A stretch of DNA of 32,692 bases from a virus, in the IMG/VR virus record IMGVR_UViG_3300010389_000067, positions 1 to 32,692 of that record, one strand, 5' to 3'. Positions 6,235 through 12,756 of the stretch are shown piece by piece. How positions within the stretch are numbered: position 1 is the stretch's first letter; each line of letters opens with the position of its first letter. The notes under the pieces are model-generated. The model had not been told where the DNA came from. It did not search any database and saw only the letters and a list, made by a program, of their open reading frames with translations. The translations under genes and the position numbers were made by a program.

Positions 6235-6810
6235 TTATGCCAACATTCTCCGCAAATCGCCCACATACTCAAGGCGTTTTTGCTCGTCTAATTCTTCGTA
6301 TTGCCATATAAACTCTGACGCTGTATCGACAAAGCGCACAGGCACCGACTTCTTGGGCTCTGCAGGTTCTTGTGGCTCCGTGTCACCTTTCCACTTGGCA
6401 ATAATATCTGCATCGCTCAGGCCTGCGCCGTGTTTGTCTGGTGGCAACAAATCAAGCACCAAGTCCTGCACATTTTCAGCAGTAGCCAAATCACGGTATT
6501 GCTCTAAGCGTGACGCGTCTATATGGCGCAGTGTCTCAATGTCCACACCCAATATGCTGTTCCATTCGGCAGCGCGGATACGTCTGCGCACAGTGCGATA
6601 TGACATATTGAGATTGCCTGCCACATACTCTTTCCACGTGCTATCAGGCTCAAGCAACAAATATTCAACCTGCAATGCTTCAAGCTGTAATCCCTGCAAG
6701 ATTTCACAGTTCGCACTGTCACGGCCTAACTCAAGCACGGCCTCTTCGCGTTTGCGTGCCTTTAACACGTCAATTGATTCTTGCACCATTGTTTGTTGCT
6801 CGTTAAGCAT
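6235..6810 (-). CDS. Putative HTH DNA-binding protein, 191 aa
   Basis: Start at ATG 6810, eight bases inside the end of the SWIM gene, with GGAGG nine bases upstream; the longer frame back to 7005 overlaps the SWIM gene and is not used. Residues 1-55 are helical (ESIDVLKARKREEAV...). Residues 60-82 look like a helix-turn-helix (YVAGNLNMSYRTVRRRIRAA), followed by helical RLEQYRDLATAENVQDLVLD, a Pro/Glu-rich linker near 145-157 and a C-terminal helix (YEELDEQKRLEYVGDLRR). It may be a regulator or a replication-initiation accessory. I do not recognise a named family. Confidence 0.55.
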   Translation of the reverse strand: MLNEQQTMVQESIDVLKARKREEAVLELGRDSANCEILQGLQLEALQVEYLLLEPDSTWKEYVAGNLNMSYRTVRRRIRAAEWNSILGVDIETLRHIDASRLEQYRDLATAENVQDLVLDLLPPDKHGAGLSDADIIAKWKGDTEPQEPAEPKKSVPVRFVDTASEFIWQYEELDEQKRLEYVGDLRRMLA

Positions 6811-7036
6811 TGCGCATTGCCTCCATAACGTCCTTTGGTGACTCACCAACAAAAGCCCCTTGCACATTGCCACCGTACCAGTATTGCCCCTCTTTAAGCA
6901 CAGCAGGACGCACGCGGTGTTGCATACCTGCACCGAGAACAGCACGCAGGTGCTTGCACATCTTCTTGCCATATCGCCCTGCTGGACAACTGCACGTGCT
7001 GTCAAAGTCTGCCAGTGTTACGCGGTATTTAATCAC
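6803..7036 (-). CDS. SWIM-type zinc-finger protein, 77 aa
   Basis: A small protein with a SWIM motif: C15-x-C17-x9-C27-x-H29 (CSCPAGRYGKKMCKH), preceded by a strand ending TLADFDST. SWIM domains bind DNA or proteins and occur in recombination-linked factors such as the Shu2/SWS1 family, which act with Rad51/Rad52; here the gene directly follows a Rad52-like annealing gene, which fits but does not prove the link. The start is the GTG at 7036, six bases after a perfect AGGAGG (7048-7043), overlapping the previous gene by eight bases. An earlier start at 7072 is possible. Confidence 0.65.
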   Translation of the reverse strand: MIKYRVTLADFDSTCSCPAGRYGKKMCKHLRAVLGAGMQHRVRPAVLKEGQYWYGGNVQGAFVGESPKDVMEAMRNA

Positions 7037-7586
7037 CTTTGGCCTCCTCAATCTTCCCCTTGATACGGTCAATAAAAATGGCGGCCTTTGCTTTTGTCAG
7101 GCCACTGGCCAAACGATCTGCAATTTCTTTTTTCTCTGCATCACTAAACACTGCGTTTTTTGCAAGACTGTTGATAAGGTCAATTTGCCCCTGCGTTGCC
7201 TCTGCATCGTGAGTGGTTGTATATTCTTTGGCCGGTGCCTCTACAACATCGCCACCAATTTCCTCAAGAGCAGTCATACCAATGTTTGTAGCGAATCTCA
7301 GCGCACGAGCAATAGCGCGTGTCTCTGCCATACGTATTGCGTGGACAGCAATCATCTTGTTGCCCACATTGACAGGATTTGCATCACCAATGCCCGTAAA
7401 TGTGCCTTTGCTCGTCTCAACCTTTGCAGTCACAATGGCCGTGTGGTCGTTGTCAGCATCAGGTATCTGTACCAACTCTGTGCTGACATATCGCAAGTCT
7501 TGTTGATGTGCCAGGTCAAGCAATCCGGGAAAGGTCACAAAGTCCTTGCCCTTCAGATTGACGATGAATTCTTTATTGATTGCCAT
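7029..7586 (-). CDS. Probable Rad52-type single-strand annealing protein
   Basis: A 185-residue protein with the core TGIGDANPVNVGNKM followed by IRMAETRAIARALRFATNIG and MTALEEIGG. The pattern of a helix with TRA-x-x-RAL after a beta hairpin, then an acidic E-E-(L/I), is typical of Rad52/RedF-like phage annealing proteins. The C-terminal 60 residues form a separate helical domain (TQGQIDLINSLAKNA... FIDRIKGKIEE), possibly for oligomerisation or for binding a partner. It would pair complementary single strands during phage recombination. ATG at 7586 with AGGATAGGA upstream. The annealing function is inferred from motif likeness only. Confidence 0.55.
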   Translation of the reverse strand: MAINKEFIVNLKGKDFVTFPGLLDLAHQQDLRYVSTELVQIPDADNDHTAIVTAKVETSKGTFTGIGDANPVNVGNKMIAVHAIRMAETRAIARALRFATNIGMTALEEIGGDVVEAPAKEYTTTHDAEATQGQIDLINSLAKNAVFSDAEKKEIADRLASGLTKAKAAIFIDRIKGKIEEAKGD

Positions 7587-7733
7587 ATTTCCTATCCTTT
7601 AGATTTAATAGGTGTGAATGTCTTTGTTGCCCTTCTCCCCAGAATGCAACGCCGACACCCACACCTCTGTGACGCTCCCTCGGCGCCACTGCTCTGAGAT
7701 AACGCCGACGCTCGACGCTCCCCTATCTCAGAA
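7587..7733 (-). promoter_or_regulatory. Intergenic region with duplicated motif pair and a hairpin
   Basis: The pair GGGAGCGTC ... GTCGGCGTT occurs twice on the minus strand: 7722-7714 with 7709-7701, and 7679-7671 with 7656-7648, all copies identical. A 9-bp inverted repeat TCTGAGATA (7732-7724 pairing with 7701-7693) begins one base after the stop of the CII-like gene. No T-tract follows the hairpin. These may be operator half-sites in front of the annealing-protein gene. Confidence 0.35.
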
Positions 7734-8183
7734 TCATTGTCTCATCTTCTCAATAGCTGCCAATCCTTGCGCGGCCTCGTCCTGTAAGCGTTGGTAATGC
7801 ACCTCAATGTCATCCAACTCTTGCTCATCAATGTTGCCATCTGATACGGCATCAAGAAACGATTTTTGCACATCTGCTGACGCAATGCCTGCCTCAAGCA
7901 CTTCTACTGATAAGCGTTGGTGATTTGACGTTGTAGGTATCACGGTGAACAGTTCTGGTGGTATGGCAGATTGTACCAATGCCTGTGCGCTTGCTGGGTC
8001 TGCTTCGTGAATGGCGCGAATCAGTTTAGGCCACTCGTCAAGGTGTGGGCGTTCTGCGCCACATCGGTATTTGCGAAGCTGTGACGGTGCAATGCCTGTC
8101 TCATCAGCAATTTGCGCTTCTGGCTTCTTGTTGCGAATCTTATGCAACGCGTTTGTGAGTGCTATAGTTGAGTCCACGAACAT
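7734..8183 (-). CDS. CII/CP76-like phage regulatory protein
   Basis: A 149-residue protein with an N-terminal helix-turn-helix (residues about 22-45, EAQIADETGIAPSQLRKYR) and a C-terminal helix after an acidic turn (DGNIDEQELDDIEVHYQRLQ). This two-part layout, in particular the D-G-x-I-D-x-x-E turn before a terminal helix, is that of the Phage_CP76/CII-like regulators found in temperate phages. It suggests a decision or early-gene regulator that binds DNA as an oligomer. It sits between the Xre repressor group and the recombination genes, and inverted repeats flank it on both sides. Family assignment is moderate. Confidence 0.55.
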   Translation of the reverse strand: MFVDSTIALTNALHKIRNKKPEAQIADETGIAPSQLRKYRCGAERPHLDEWPKLIRAIHEADPASAQALVQSAIPPELFTVIPTTSNHQRLSVEVLEAGIASADVQKSFLDAVSDGNIDEQELDDIEVHYQRLQDEAAQGLAAIEKMRQ

Positions 8184-8234
8184 TTCCTTTTTTTACTCCC
8201 TTGTTGCGCCCCGAGCAACGCGGTAATTTATGAA

Positions 8235-8350
8235 TGTCAATAGTTGGTAAATGTGGCAGGTGGGTGACAAGCCCACCTGCCCGATAAGATGCGCGACTAT
8301 GGGATGGCTGGGCACAGCACGCTGATTATTGATCTCAGGTCTGCTGTGCC
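8235..8350 (-). repeat. Two hairpins in the leader of the CII-like gene
   Basis: Two perfect inverted repeats: GGCACAGCA at 8311-8319 with 8342-8350 (9 bp, 22-nt loop), and GGCAGGTGGG at 8255-8264 with 8272-8281 (10 bp, 7-nt loop). Neither is followed by a T-run on the minus strand. A consensus TTGACA (8240-8235) follows the second, but no matching -10 box is found at 16-18 bp. The stretch 8184-8352 holds no gene. Confidence 0.45.
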
Positions 8351-8352
8351 AC

Positions 8353-8427
8353 TTAATTCACTGCGAGTATCAGAATGAACCACGCGACACAGGCCAATGC
8401 ACACCACATATCTCTACTTATACGCAT
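8353..8427 (-). CDS. Very small membrane peptide, 24 aa
   Basis: A 24-codon frame, MRISRDMWCALACVAWFILILAVN: a short basic start then one hydrophobic segment long enough to span a membrane. The ATG at 8427 lies inside the end of the 54-aa gene and has GGGGAG seven bases upstream. It has the form of small phage membrane proteins that regulate lysis or exclude superinfection, but its size means chance is not excluded. The function is unknown. Confidence 0.4.
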   Translation of the reverse strand: MRISRDMWCALACVAWFILILAVN

Positions 8428-8578
8428 ACTGACGCTCCCCTGCGGCCTCTCTGCGCATACACTGAATGGCATCAAGTTTGTTGTCGTATGTCGTTACGAG
8501 GTAGCCATACATCCGCACCTCAAAGCGTCCATCTTCAGTCGTTTGCACGTGAGCAGGTGCGTCTTTAGCGATAATCAT
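8414..8578 (-). CDS. Small unknown protein, 54 aa
   Basis: ATG at 8578 shares one base with the preceding stop (TAATG), giving translational coupling. The product (MIIAKDAPAHVQTTEDGRF then EVRMYGYLVTTYDNKLDAI) looks like a small beta-sheet protein with a terminal helix. It fills what would otherwise be a gap. I recognise no motif. Confidence 0.6.
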   Translation of the reverse strand: MIIAKDAPAHVQTTEDGRFEVRMYGYLVTTYDNKLDAIQCMRREAAGERQYAYK

Positions 8579-8886
8579 TACTCTGCCCCTTCTATAAGGT
8601 TTGCCAATTCAAAATCTGTCAGCGTATCAACCTGCTCTTGCGTGATATAACCGAACATTTTGTTGCGCGTAACAATGTTGCACATAAAGAATTTTTCAAC
8701 GTGTGTCTTGTTCGGATCGTTGGCAAAATCACGCAACTTGCGTGCATCGTCTTTGCGCTCTTGAGCAATCATATTGTTCATACGCTCAACTGCCAGTGCG
8801 CCCTTTAAGGCACTCTCTGCCAACTCGCCCAATGGTGACAACTCTGGCACCTGTGATTTGTCTTGCGTGTTCTCTACCGTCTGCAT
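8578..8886 (-). CDS. Unknown protein, 102 aa
   Basis: ATG at 8886 with a strong AAGGGG ribosome binding site. The 102-residue product is largely helical: an N-terminal disordered part rich in Glu and Gln, a helix with Met-Asn repeats (ALAVERMNNMIAQERKDDA), then HVEKFFMCNIVTRNKMFGYI and a final acidic helix (TLTDFELANLIEGAE). No known domain. It follows the Xre repressor in the same operon. Confidence 0.6.
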   Translation of the reverse strand: MQTVENTQDKSQVPELSPLGELAESALKGALAVERMNNMIAQERKDDARKLRDFANDPNKTHVEKFFMCNIVTRNKMFGYITQEQVDTLTDFELANLIEGAE

Positions 8887-8953
8887 ATCGTTCCCCTTCC
8901 TTCCGTGGTTTACTGCGGTTGGTTTATGGTGGTGGCGTGCTCCGTGGAAAGTG

Positions 8954-9166
8954 CTACGCTACCACCTCTTTATTCTCACCTACTAATTGTGTGTATTCCA
9001 CACCAAACAAATCGGCCATTGCCAACAGCTCGTCTATGCGTGGTGAGATACGATCAGACTCCCAATTCTTAATGGTTGTCAAGCTAACATCCATATTTGA
9101 ACTAAAATCCTCCTGTGTCCAACCCTGCATAACACGATGGCCCCGTATCTTTTTACCTGTAGTCAT
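8954..9166 (-). CDS. Xre/Cro-CI family repressor
   Basis: A 70-residue single-domain helix-turn-helix protein. WTQEDFSSNMDVSLTTIKNWE (residues 16-36) is the canonical Cro/CI motif, followed by the usual fourth and fifth helices (IDELLAMADLFGV). With no C-terminal cleavage domain it is of Cro type. Two near-identical 13-bp repeats lie in front of it, one over the -10 box and one over the start codon, so it probably represses its own promoter. It is the first gene after the late-operon terminator. Confidence 0.85.
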   Translation of the reverse strand: MTTGKKIRGHRVMQGWTQEDFSSNMDVSLTTIKNWESDRISPRIDELLAMADLFGVEYTQLVGENKEVVA

Positions 9167-9179
9167 TATGGCAACCGTC
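9167..9179 (-). promoter_or_regulatory. Operator-like repeat, copy 2
   Basis: TATGGCAACCGTC on the plus strand, identical in 12 of 13 bases to 9219-9231. It overlaps the first base before the start codon and the ribosome binding region of the Xre gene. A bound repressor there would block elongation or translation initiation. Assignment as an operator is inference from position and repetition. Confidence 0.45.
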
Positions 9180-9214
9180 CTTTTTTAAGTTAAAATGATA
9201 TCGCCCACACCCAC

Positions 9215-9243
9215 AATATATGGCAACTGTCATAAAATAGCAA
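9215..9243 (-). promoter_or_regulatory. Sigma70-like promoter for the Xre operon
   Basis: TTGCTA (9243-9238), a spacer of exactly 17 bp and TATATT (9220-9215, five of six consensus bases). It lies 22 bp beyond the terminator T-run and 49 bp before the Xre start, so it is well placed to start the leftward early operon. Predicted start near 9208. Confidence 0.6.
9219..9231 (-). promoter_or_regulatory. Operator-like repeat, copy 1
   Basis: TATGGCAACTGTC on the plus strand, located across the -10 end and spacer of the promoter. It differs by one base from the copy at 9167-9179, and the two starts are 52 bp apart, near five helical turns, which would suit a pair of bound dimers. Confidence 0.45.
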
Positions 9244-9264
9244 GAAAAAAAACTATTCGAGTAC

Positions 9265-9301
9265 AAAAAAACCCCAGTAGCTGAGCGAGTAACTACTGGG
9301 G
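9265..9301 (-). terminator. Intrinsic terminator of the late operon
   Basis: On the minus strand CCCCAGTAG (9301-9293) pairs perfectly with CTACTGGGG (9280-9272) across a 12-nt loop, followed at once by seven T (9271-9265). This closes the virion operon. Confidence 0.9.
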
Positions 9302-9308
9302 CCGGGAG

Positions 9309-9395
9309 AACGTGAGCAAGTCACGTTGTGATTTTACGCCAGCACCAAAGGCACTGGCGCATTGCACAGTGAAGGATAGGCAAAGGGCACTGTGC
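9309..9395 (-). repeat. Three tandem hairpins before the terminator
   Basis: Between the last virion gene and the terminator lie three inverted repeats in a row: GCACAGTG at 9364-9371 with 9388-9395 (8 bp), CGCCAG at 9337-9342 with 9354-9359 (6 bp), and AACGTGA at 9309-9315 with 9321-9327 (7 bp, 5-nt loop). They would make the 3' end of the late messenger a chain of four hairpins, perhaps protecting it from exonucleases. Confidence 0.55.
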
Positions 9396-9396
9396 T

Positions 9397-11529
9397 TTAT
9401 CGTTCATATCTACTATCTGCTGTATATCCTACCTTACGCCCACGCTTTTTCATACGCTTGGACTCCTCACGCATTGCACGGTTTACCGCTTCGCCAATGC
9501 TCATACCCGAAAGTGCCGCGTTTGTCACCTTATGTCTGGTGGTTAAATTATCGCGCAAAGCATCCAACTGCTTAACCATATCACCTGCCAACTTCTCTGT
9601 GGCACCTAAGCGATACATAAAATTGCCCACTGCGCGTGGGTTCTCAATGGTAAGTGCTGAGAGAACACGCCCCAATGCTGAGCCTGCTGTGCCTGCCATT
9701 ATAGACGCCACATCGCCAAAGCCTAAAGTTTGCGCCAACCCATACCCTGCACCAAAACCAACACCGCCACCTGATGCACCGCCCATTGCAATTTTCTGAA
9801 TGCCCTGCGGTGTCAAATCGCGCAATTGAACTGCTGCCAATTCTGTGCTTAGATTGCTTTGCACGCCATTTTCTTCTATCAGCGCACGTTTTAAATCTCC
9901 ACTTACCTGGTCAATGCCTCGTGTATCGGTAGGTATGCCACGCTCTTTAGCCATTTTAAGAATTTCAGCTTCTGGCATTGCCTGTATATCGATACCCTTC
10001 TCTTTCAATCCCACAGTAGAGATAATGTTGTCAATCTCTTCAACAAGCGCACGGTTATAGGCATTGCTATCGCTCAATCTATCATTCATTGCATTGCCTA
10101 TGCGCGTCAAAGATTTTGTGTTAACAGGCTTAACAGTGCCCTCTATACCTATGAAATCTAAGGGTCCACGTTCAGGTGCAAGGCCCAATGCTTTTTCTGT
10201 TTCTTCTAAAAACTGCTTCATCTGTGCGTATCGTTGAGCACGGAAGTCATATCCCTCAATTTTATTGCCTAACTCGTCACGTATCTTTTTGCGCATCCCC
10301 TGCACGACAGCATTGACATCGGCCCACTTTGAAGTCTCTGGGCCACGTTCAATAAGTTGGTCAAGTTGTTGTATTGTAAGGTGTGAGCCATCAATAGAGG
10401 CGTTACCCCAATTTTTCATAATATCATATGCTTTTCTGATGCGCTCCTGTTTTGTTGGTTCGTAACGCCATATAGAATCTGTAAAGTCTATATTTATTTG
10501 TACAGATCCATCAGCATTAAGTTTAGGATCAATTTTCAAACCCCAAGTGCTTTCAAGGTCTTTGCTGATATTTTTGCGTACCTCACGTGGGTTTACAGGG
10601 TTTGACGGGTTCTTGTATGTGAGATTGGCAGTATCTTCTCTGAATCTCTCTGCCATCAAATCTTTACCAGAACGCACGCCACGCTCATATTCAAGCGTTA
10701 AGTCTCCCACTTCTTTTTTGCTCTTTATAGCATCCTTAAACGCTTTGCCACGTGCGCCACCTTCTCTGCCTGCCTCACGTGCTGCATTGACACGCAATGC
10801 GCCCACGCCAGAGCGTTGCCCAGTCTTTGCCTCCATAAACTCACTCAAAAAGTTTATGCCCTTCTTGCCTGCCTTAGACACCGCGACAACGGCAACCTCT
10901 GCAGGGTCAACATATTTTAAAAACTTTGCAGCTTTACCAACACCACCCAATCGTGCTATCATTGCAGGCTTGGTAAATGCCGACAGGTCGAGGATACCGC
11001 CGATGGGGTCTTCTTGTAATGTGCCAACAGGGTCTCTAAGCATCCGTGTCATCTCTTTACCCATCTCACGCGCAATCTCGGCCTCAACAGTCTCATTGCC
11101 CATAGCAATATCAACGGCACCAATAACACCCGACTTAATTAGGCCAAGCGTTTGCAATGGCGATGTGACAGCCTCAACCGCACCAACACCGACGTTCCAA
11201 GCACTTAATGGCACATTCGAGATTAACTCGGTAGCACTAAACTCAGGCTGCATTGTATCACGCAATGTTTTGTCTGTAGTCATTGCCTCAAAGATACCAC
11301 CGGGTGTCAATCGCCCACTTGGACGGCCCCCAAAGCCTTGCCCTTTTACACCGACACGTGGATCTGGCGTTGCTTCTTCTATGGTTTCAAGTGCTTTGTC
11401 TGCCAATAACATTTCATCATCAGAAAACAGGTTGGTTTTGTTAGGCTTTGTTTGTGAAGGTTGTGATGTAGCAACACTATCACCAAGAAAAACATTAGCG
11501 GCTTTCAATTCTTCATCACTTAACGGCAT
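9397..11529 (-). CDS. Ejection (internal virion) protein, 710 aa
   Basis: Last and largest of three consecutive large proteins at the end of the virion operon, the place of ejection proteins in P22-like and T7-like phages. The N-terminal 60 residues are polar. Two hydrophobic, glycine-rich stretches stand out: about 104-143 (LSAWNVGVGAVEAVTSPLQT and on) and about 597-645 (MGGASGGGVGFGAGYGLAQT and on), the latter like a glycine zipper that can enter membranes. Between them is a long charged helical part, and the C-terminus is strongly basic (ESKRMKKRGRK), fitting DNA or membrane contact. It probably leaves the capsid with the DNA to form a channel across the host envelope; this is inference from position and composition. 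The first 14 bases overlap the gene before. Confidence 0.6.
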   Translation of the reverse strand: MPLSDEELKAANVFLGDSVATSQPSQTKPNKTNLFSDDEMLLADKALETIEEATPDPRVGVKGQGFGGRPSGRLTPGGIFEAMTTDKTLRDTMQPEFSATELISNVPLSAWNVGVGAVEAVTSPLQTLGLIKSGVIGAVDIAMGNETVEAEIAREMGKEMTRMLRDPVGTLQEDPIGGILDLSAFTKPAMIARLGGVGKAAKFLKYVDPAEVAVVAVSKAGKKGINFLSEFMEAKTGQRSGVGALRVNAAREAGREGGARGKAFKDAIKSKKEVGDLTLEYERGVRSGKDLMAERFREDTANLTYKNPSNPVNPREVRKNISKDLESTWGLKIDPKLNADGSVQINIDFTDSIWRYEPTKQERIRKAYDIMKNWGNASIDGSHLTIQQLDQLIERGPETSKWADVNAVVQGMRKKIRDELGNKIEGYDFRAQRYAQMKQFLEETEKALGLAPERGPLDFIGIEGTVKPVNTKSLTRIGNAMNDRLSDSNAYNRALVEEIDNIISTVGLKEKGIDIQAMPEAEILKMAKERGIPTDTRGIDQVSGDLKRALIEENGVQSNLSTELAAVQLRDLTPQGIQKIAMGGASGGGVGFGAGYGLAQTLGFGDVASIMAGTAGSALGRVLSALTIENPRAVGNFMYRLGATEKLAGDMVKQLDALRDNLTTRHKVTNAALSGMSIGEAVNRAMREESKRMKKRGRKVGYTADSRYER

Positions 11530-12748
11530 TTAATAGCCCCCTTGCTCTTACCATTTGCACAGCTGCTTCATCGCCATTTTTCGCTAATTTTATTAGTTCT
11601 CGTGCTGGCATAAAGGCATACAACCGCCCGATCTTATCACCGCCACCCTCAATGTTTGCCAATTCAATCTCATTAAATTTGACAAACGCTTCAAGGCGTG
11701 CTTTAAGTGCTTTGGGTGATGTCGTTGTACCACCTATTATATTCATTTTAAAGTTGGCGGCCTCTTGAGGTGGCACTGCTGCGCCAGAACGCATTCTTAA
11801 AGTTTTATCAATAAGGTTATTGAGGAAAGAGTCAAATGTGATAAATTCAACAGGTAATGCTTCACCACCTGTCAGCCTGCCCTCGGCACTTGCCAACGCT
11901 CCTGCATATAAACCAATATTCTCATTGATCTCTGGTATTTCTATAGCATCAATTAGTTCTCTGCCCACAAAATTTATCGTTTCTAAATCGGATTTAAGTT
12001 TGCGTTGTCCAGCAGGCAATTCTCCTTTTTCTGGAGCCACAACACGGGCTTTTTTCTCTAACGCATCTGCTAATGCGTTTTGCCCCAATGCCCGTGCAAT
12101 AGGTGCAGCCTCTGCAAACATATCTTGCTGCAACATCGTTTTCAATTGTGTTTTGTTTGTTTCTTCATCGTCAAGGTTTGGAACAGTGCCATTGTTTATA
12201 ATGGTGCCATCAGGCAATATTTTTCCAGCGTCGCCCACCACGTGACGCACCTGTGATCCGTCAGCTTTTAACTCTAACACAATGTTGCCGCTTTGGAAAT
12301 ATTTAGGCTCTGCAACACCTTTCCCCTGTGCCCTATCACGTTGTGCCTCTGCCTGTATCCGCTTGGTCATTGCATCATAAGCACTGATTTGGTTTTCTTG
12401 TGCTGTGGCGGCCTGCTCTGCACGTTGTGTGGCAAGCAAATTCTCTTGTTTAACCTTACCCTGCTGAAACGACGCACCCGCCTGTGCGCCAATCAATGCG
12501 CCCTCACCACCACCTGCCAATGCGCCAATACCAGCACCTGCAAATGTAGGTGCAAGTGCTTTGGCAAAATCTATAAGGCCATCGGCAAACCTCGGCACAC
12601 CGTTCTCATCGGGCACACTATCTGTTTGTGTCTGCTCTGTGGTGATAGGCGTTTGTGGTTGCGTTACAGTAGCAGGCCGTGAACCAATGCCACGGCGTAT
12701 CATCATATCCAATGGTTCTGGCAATACTGTTCTAATTCCAAGTGCCAT
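11516..12748 (-). CDS. Ejection (internal virion) protein, 410 aa
   Basis: Middle protein of the ejection-type trio. A disordered Pro/Thr/Gln-rich N-terminus (residues 22-50) leads to a glycine zipper (about 68-95, AGAGIGALAGGGEGALIG) likely to enter membranes, then a Gln/Ala-rich helix (LLATQRAEQAATAQENQIS), a small beta section with SGNIVLELKADGSQ, and helical repeats to the end. Glycine zippers of this type are frequent in phage proteins that travel with the DNA. ATG at 12748, 8 nt after the preceding stop; its 3' end overlaps the next gene by 14 bases. No enzyme motif was seen. Confidence 0.55.
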   Translation of the reverse strand: MALGIRTVLPEPLDMMIRRGIGSRPATVTQPQTPITTEQTQTDSVPDENGVPRFADGLIDFAKALAPTFAGAGIGALAGGGEGALIGAQAGASFQQGKVKQENLLATQRAEQAATAQENQISAYDAMTKRIQAEAQRDRAQGKGVAEPKYFQSGNIVLELKADGSQVRHVVGDAGKILPDGTIINNGTVPNLDDEETNKTQLKTMLQQDMFAEAAPIARALGQNALADALEKKARVVAPEKGELPAGQRKLKSDLETINFVGRELIDAIEIPEINENIGLYAGALASAEGRLTGGEALPVEFITFDSFLNNLIDKTLRMRSGAAVPPQEAANFKMNIIGGTTTSPKALKARLEAFVKFNEIELANIEGGGDKIGRLYAFMPARELIKLAKNGDEAAVQMVRARGLLNAVK

Positions 12749-12756
12749 ATTTACTC

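Noticed and set aside
6810-7697. Plus-strand frame of 295 codons
   Set aside because: Shadow of the SWIM and annealing genes; Cys-rich, no domain.
8235-8240. Perfect TTGACA as a -35 box before the CII-like gene
   Set aside because: No acceptable -10 box at 15-19 bp, so no promoter was called.
10547-11533. Plus-strand frame of 328 codons
   Set aside because: It is the complementary shadow of the 710-aa ejection protein; low-complexity Ser/Pro-rich and no ribosome site.
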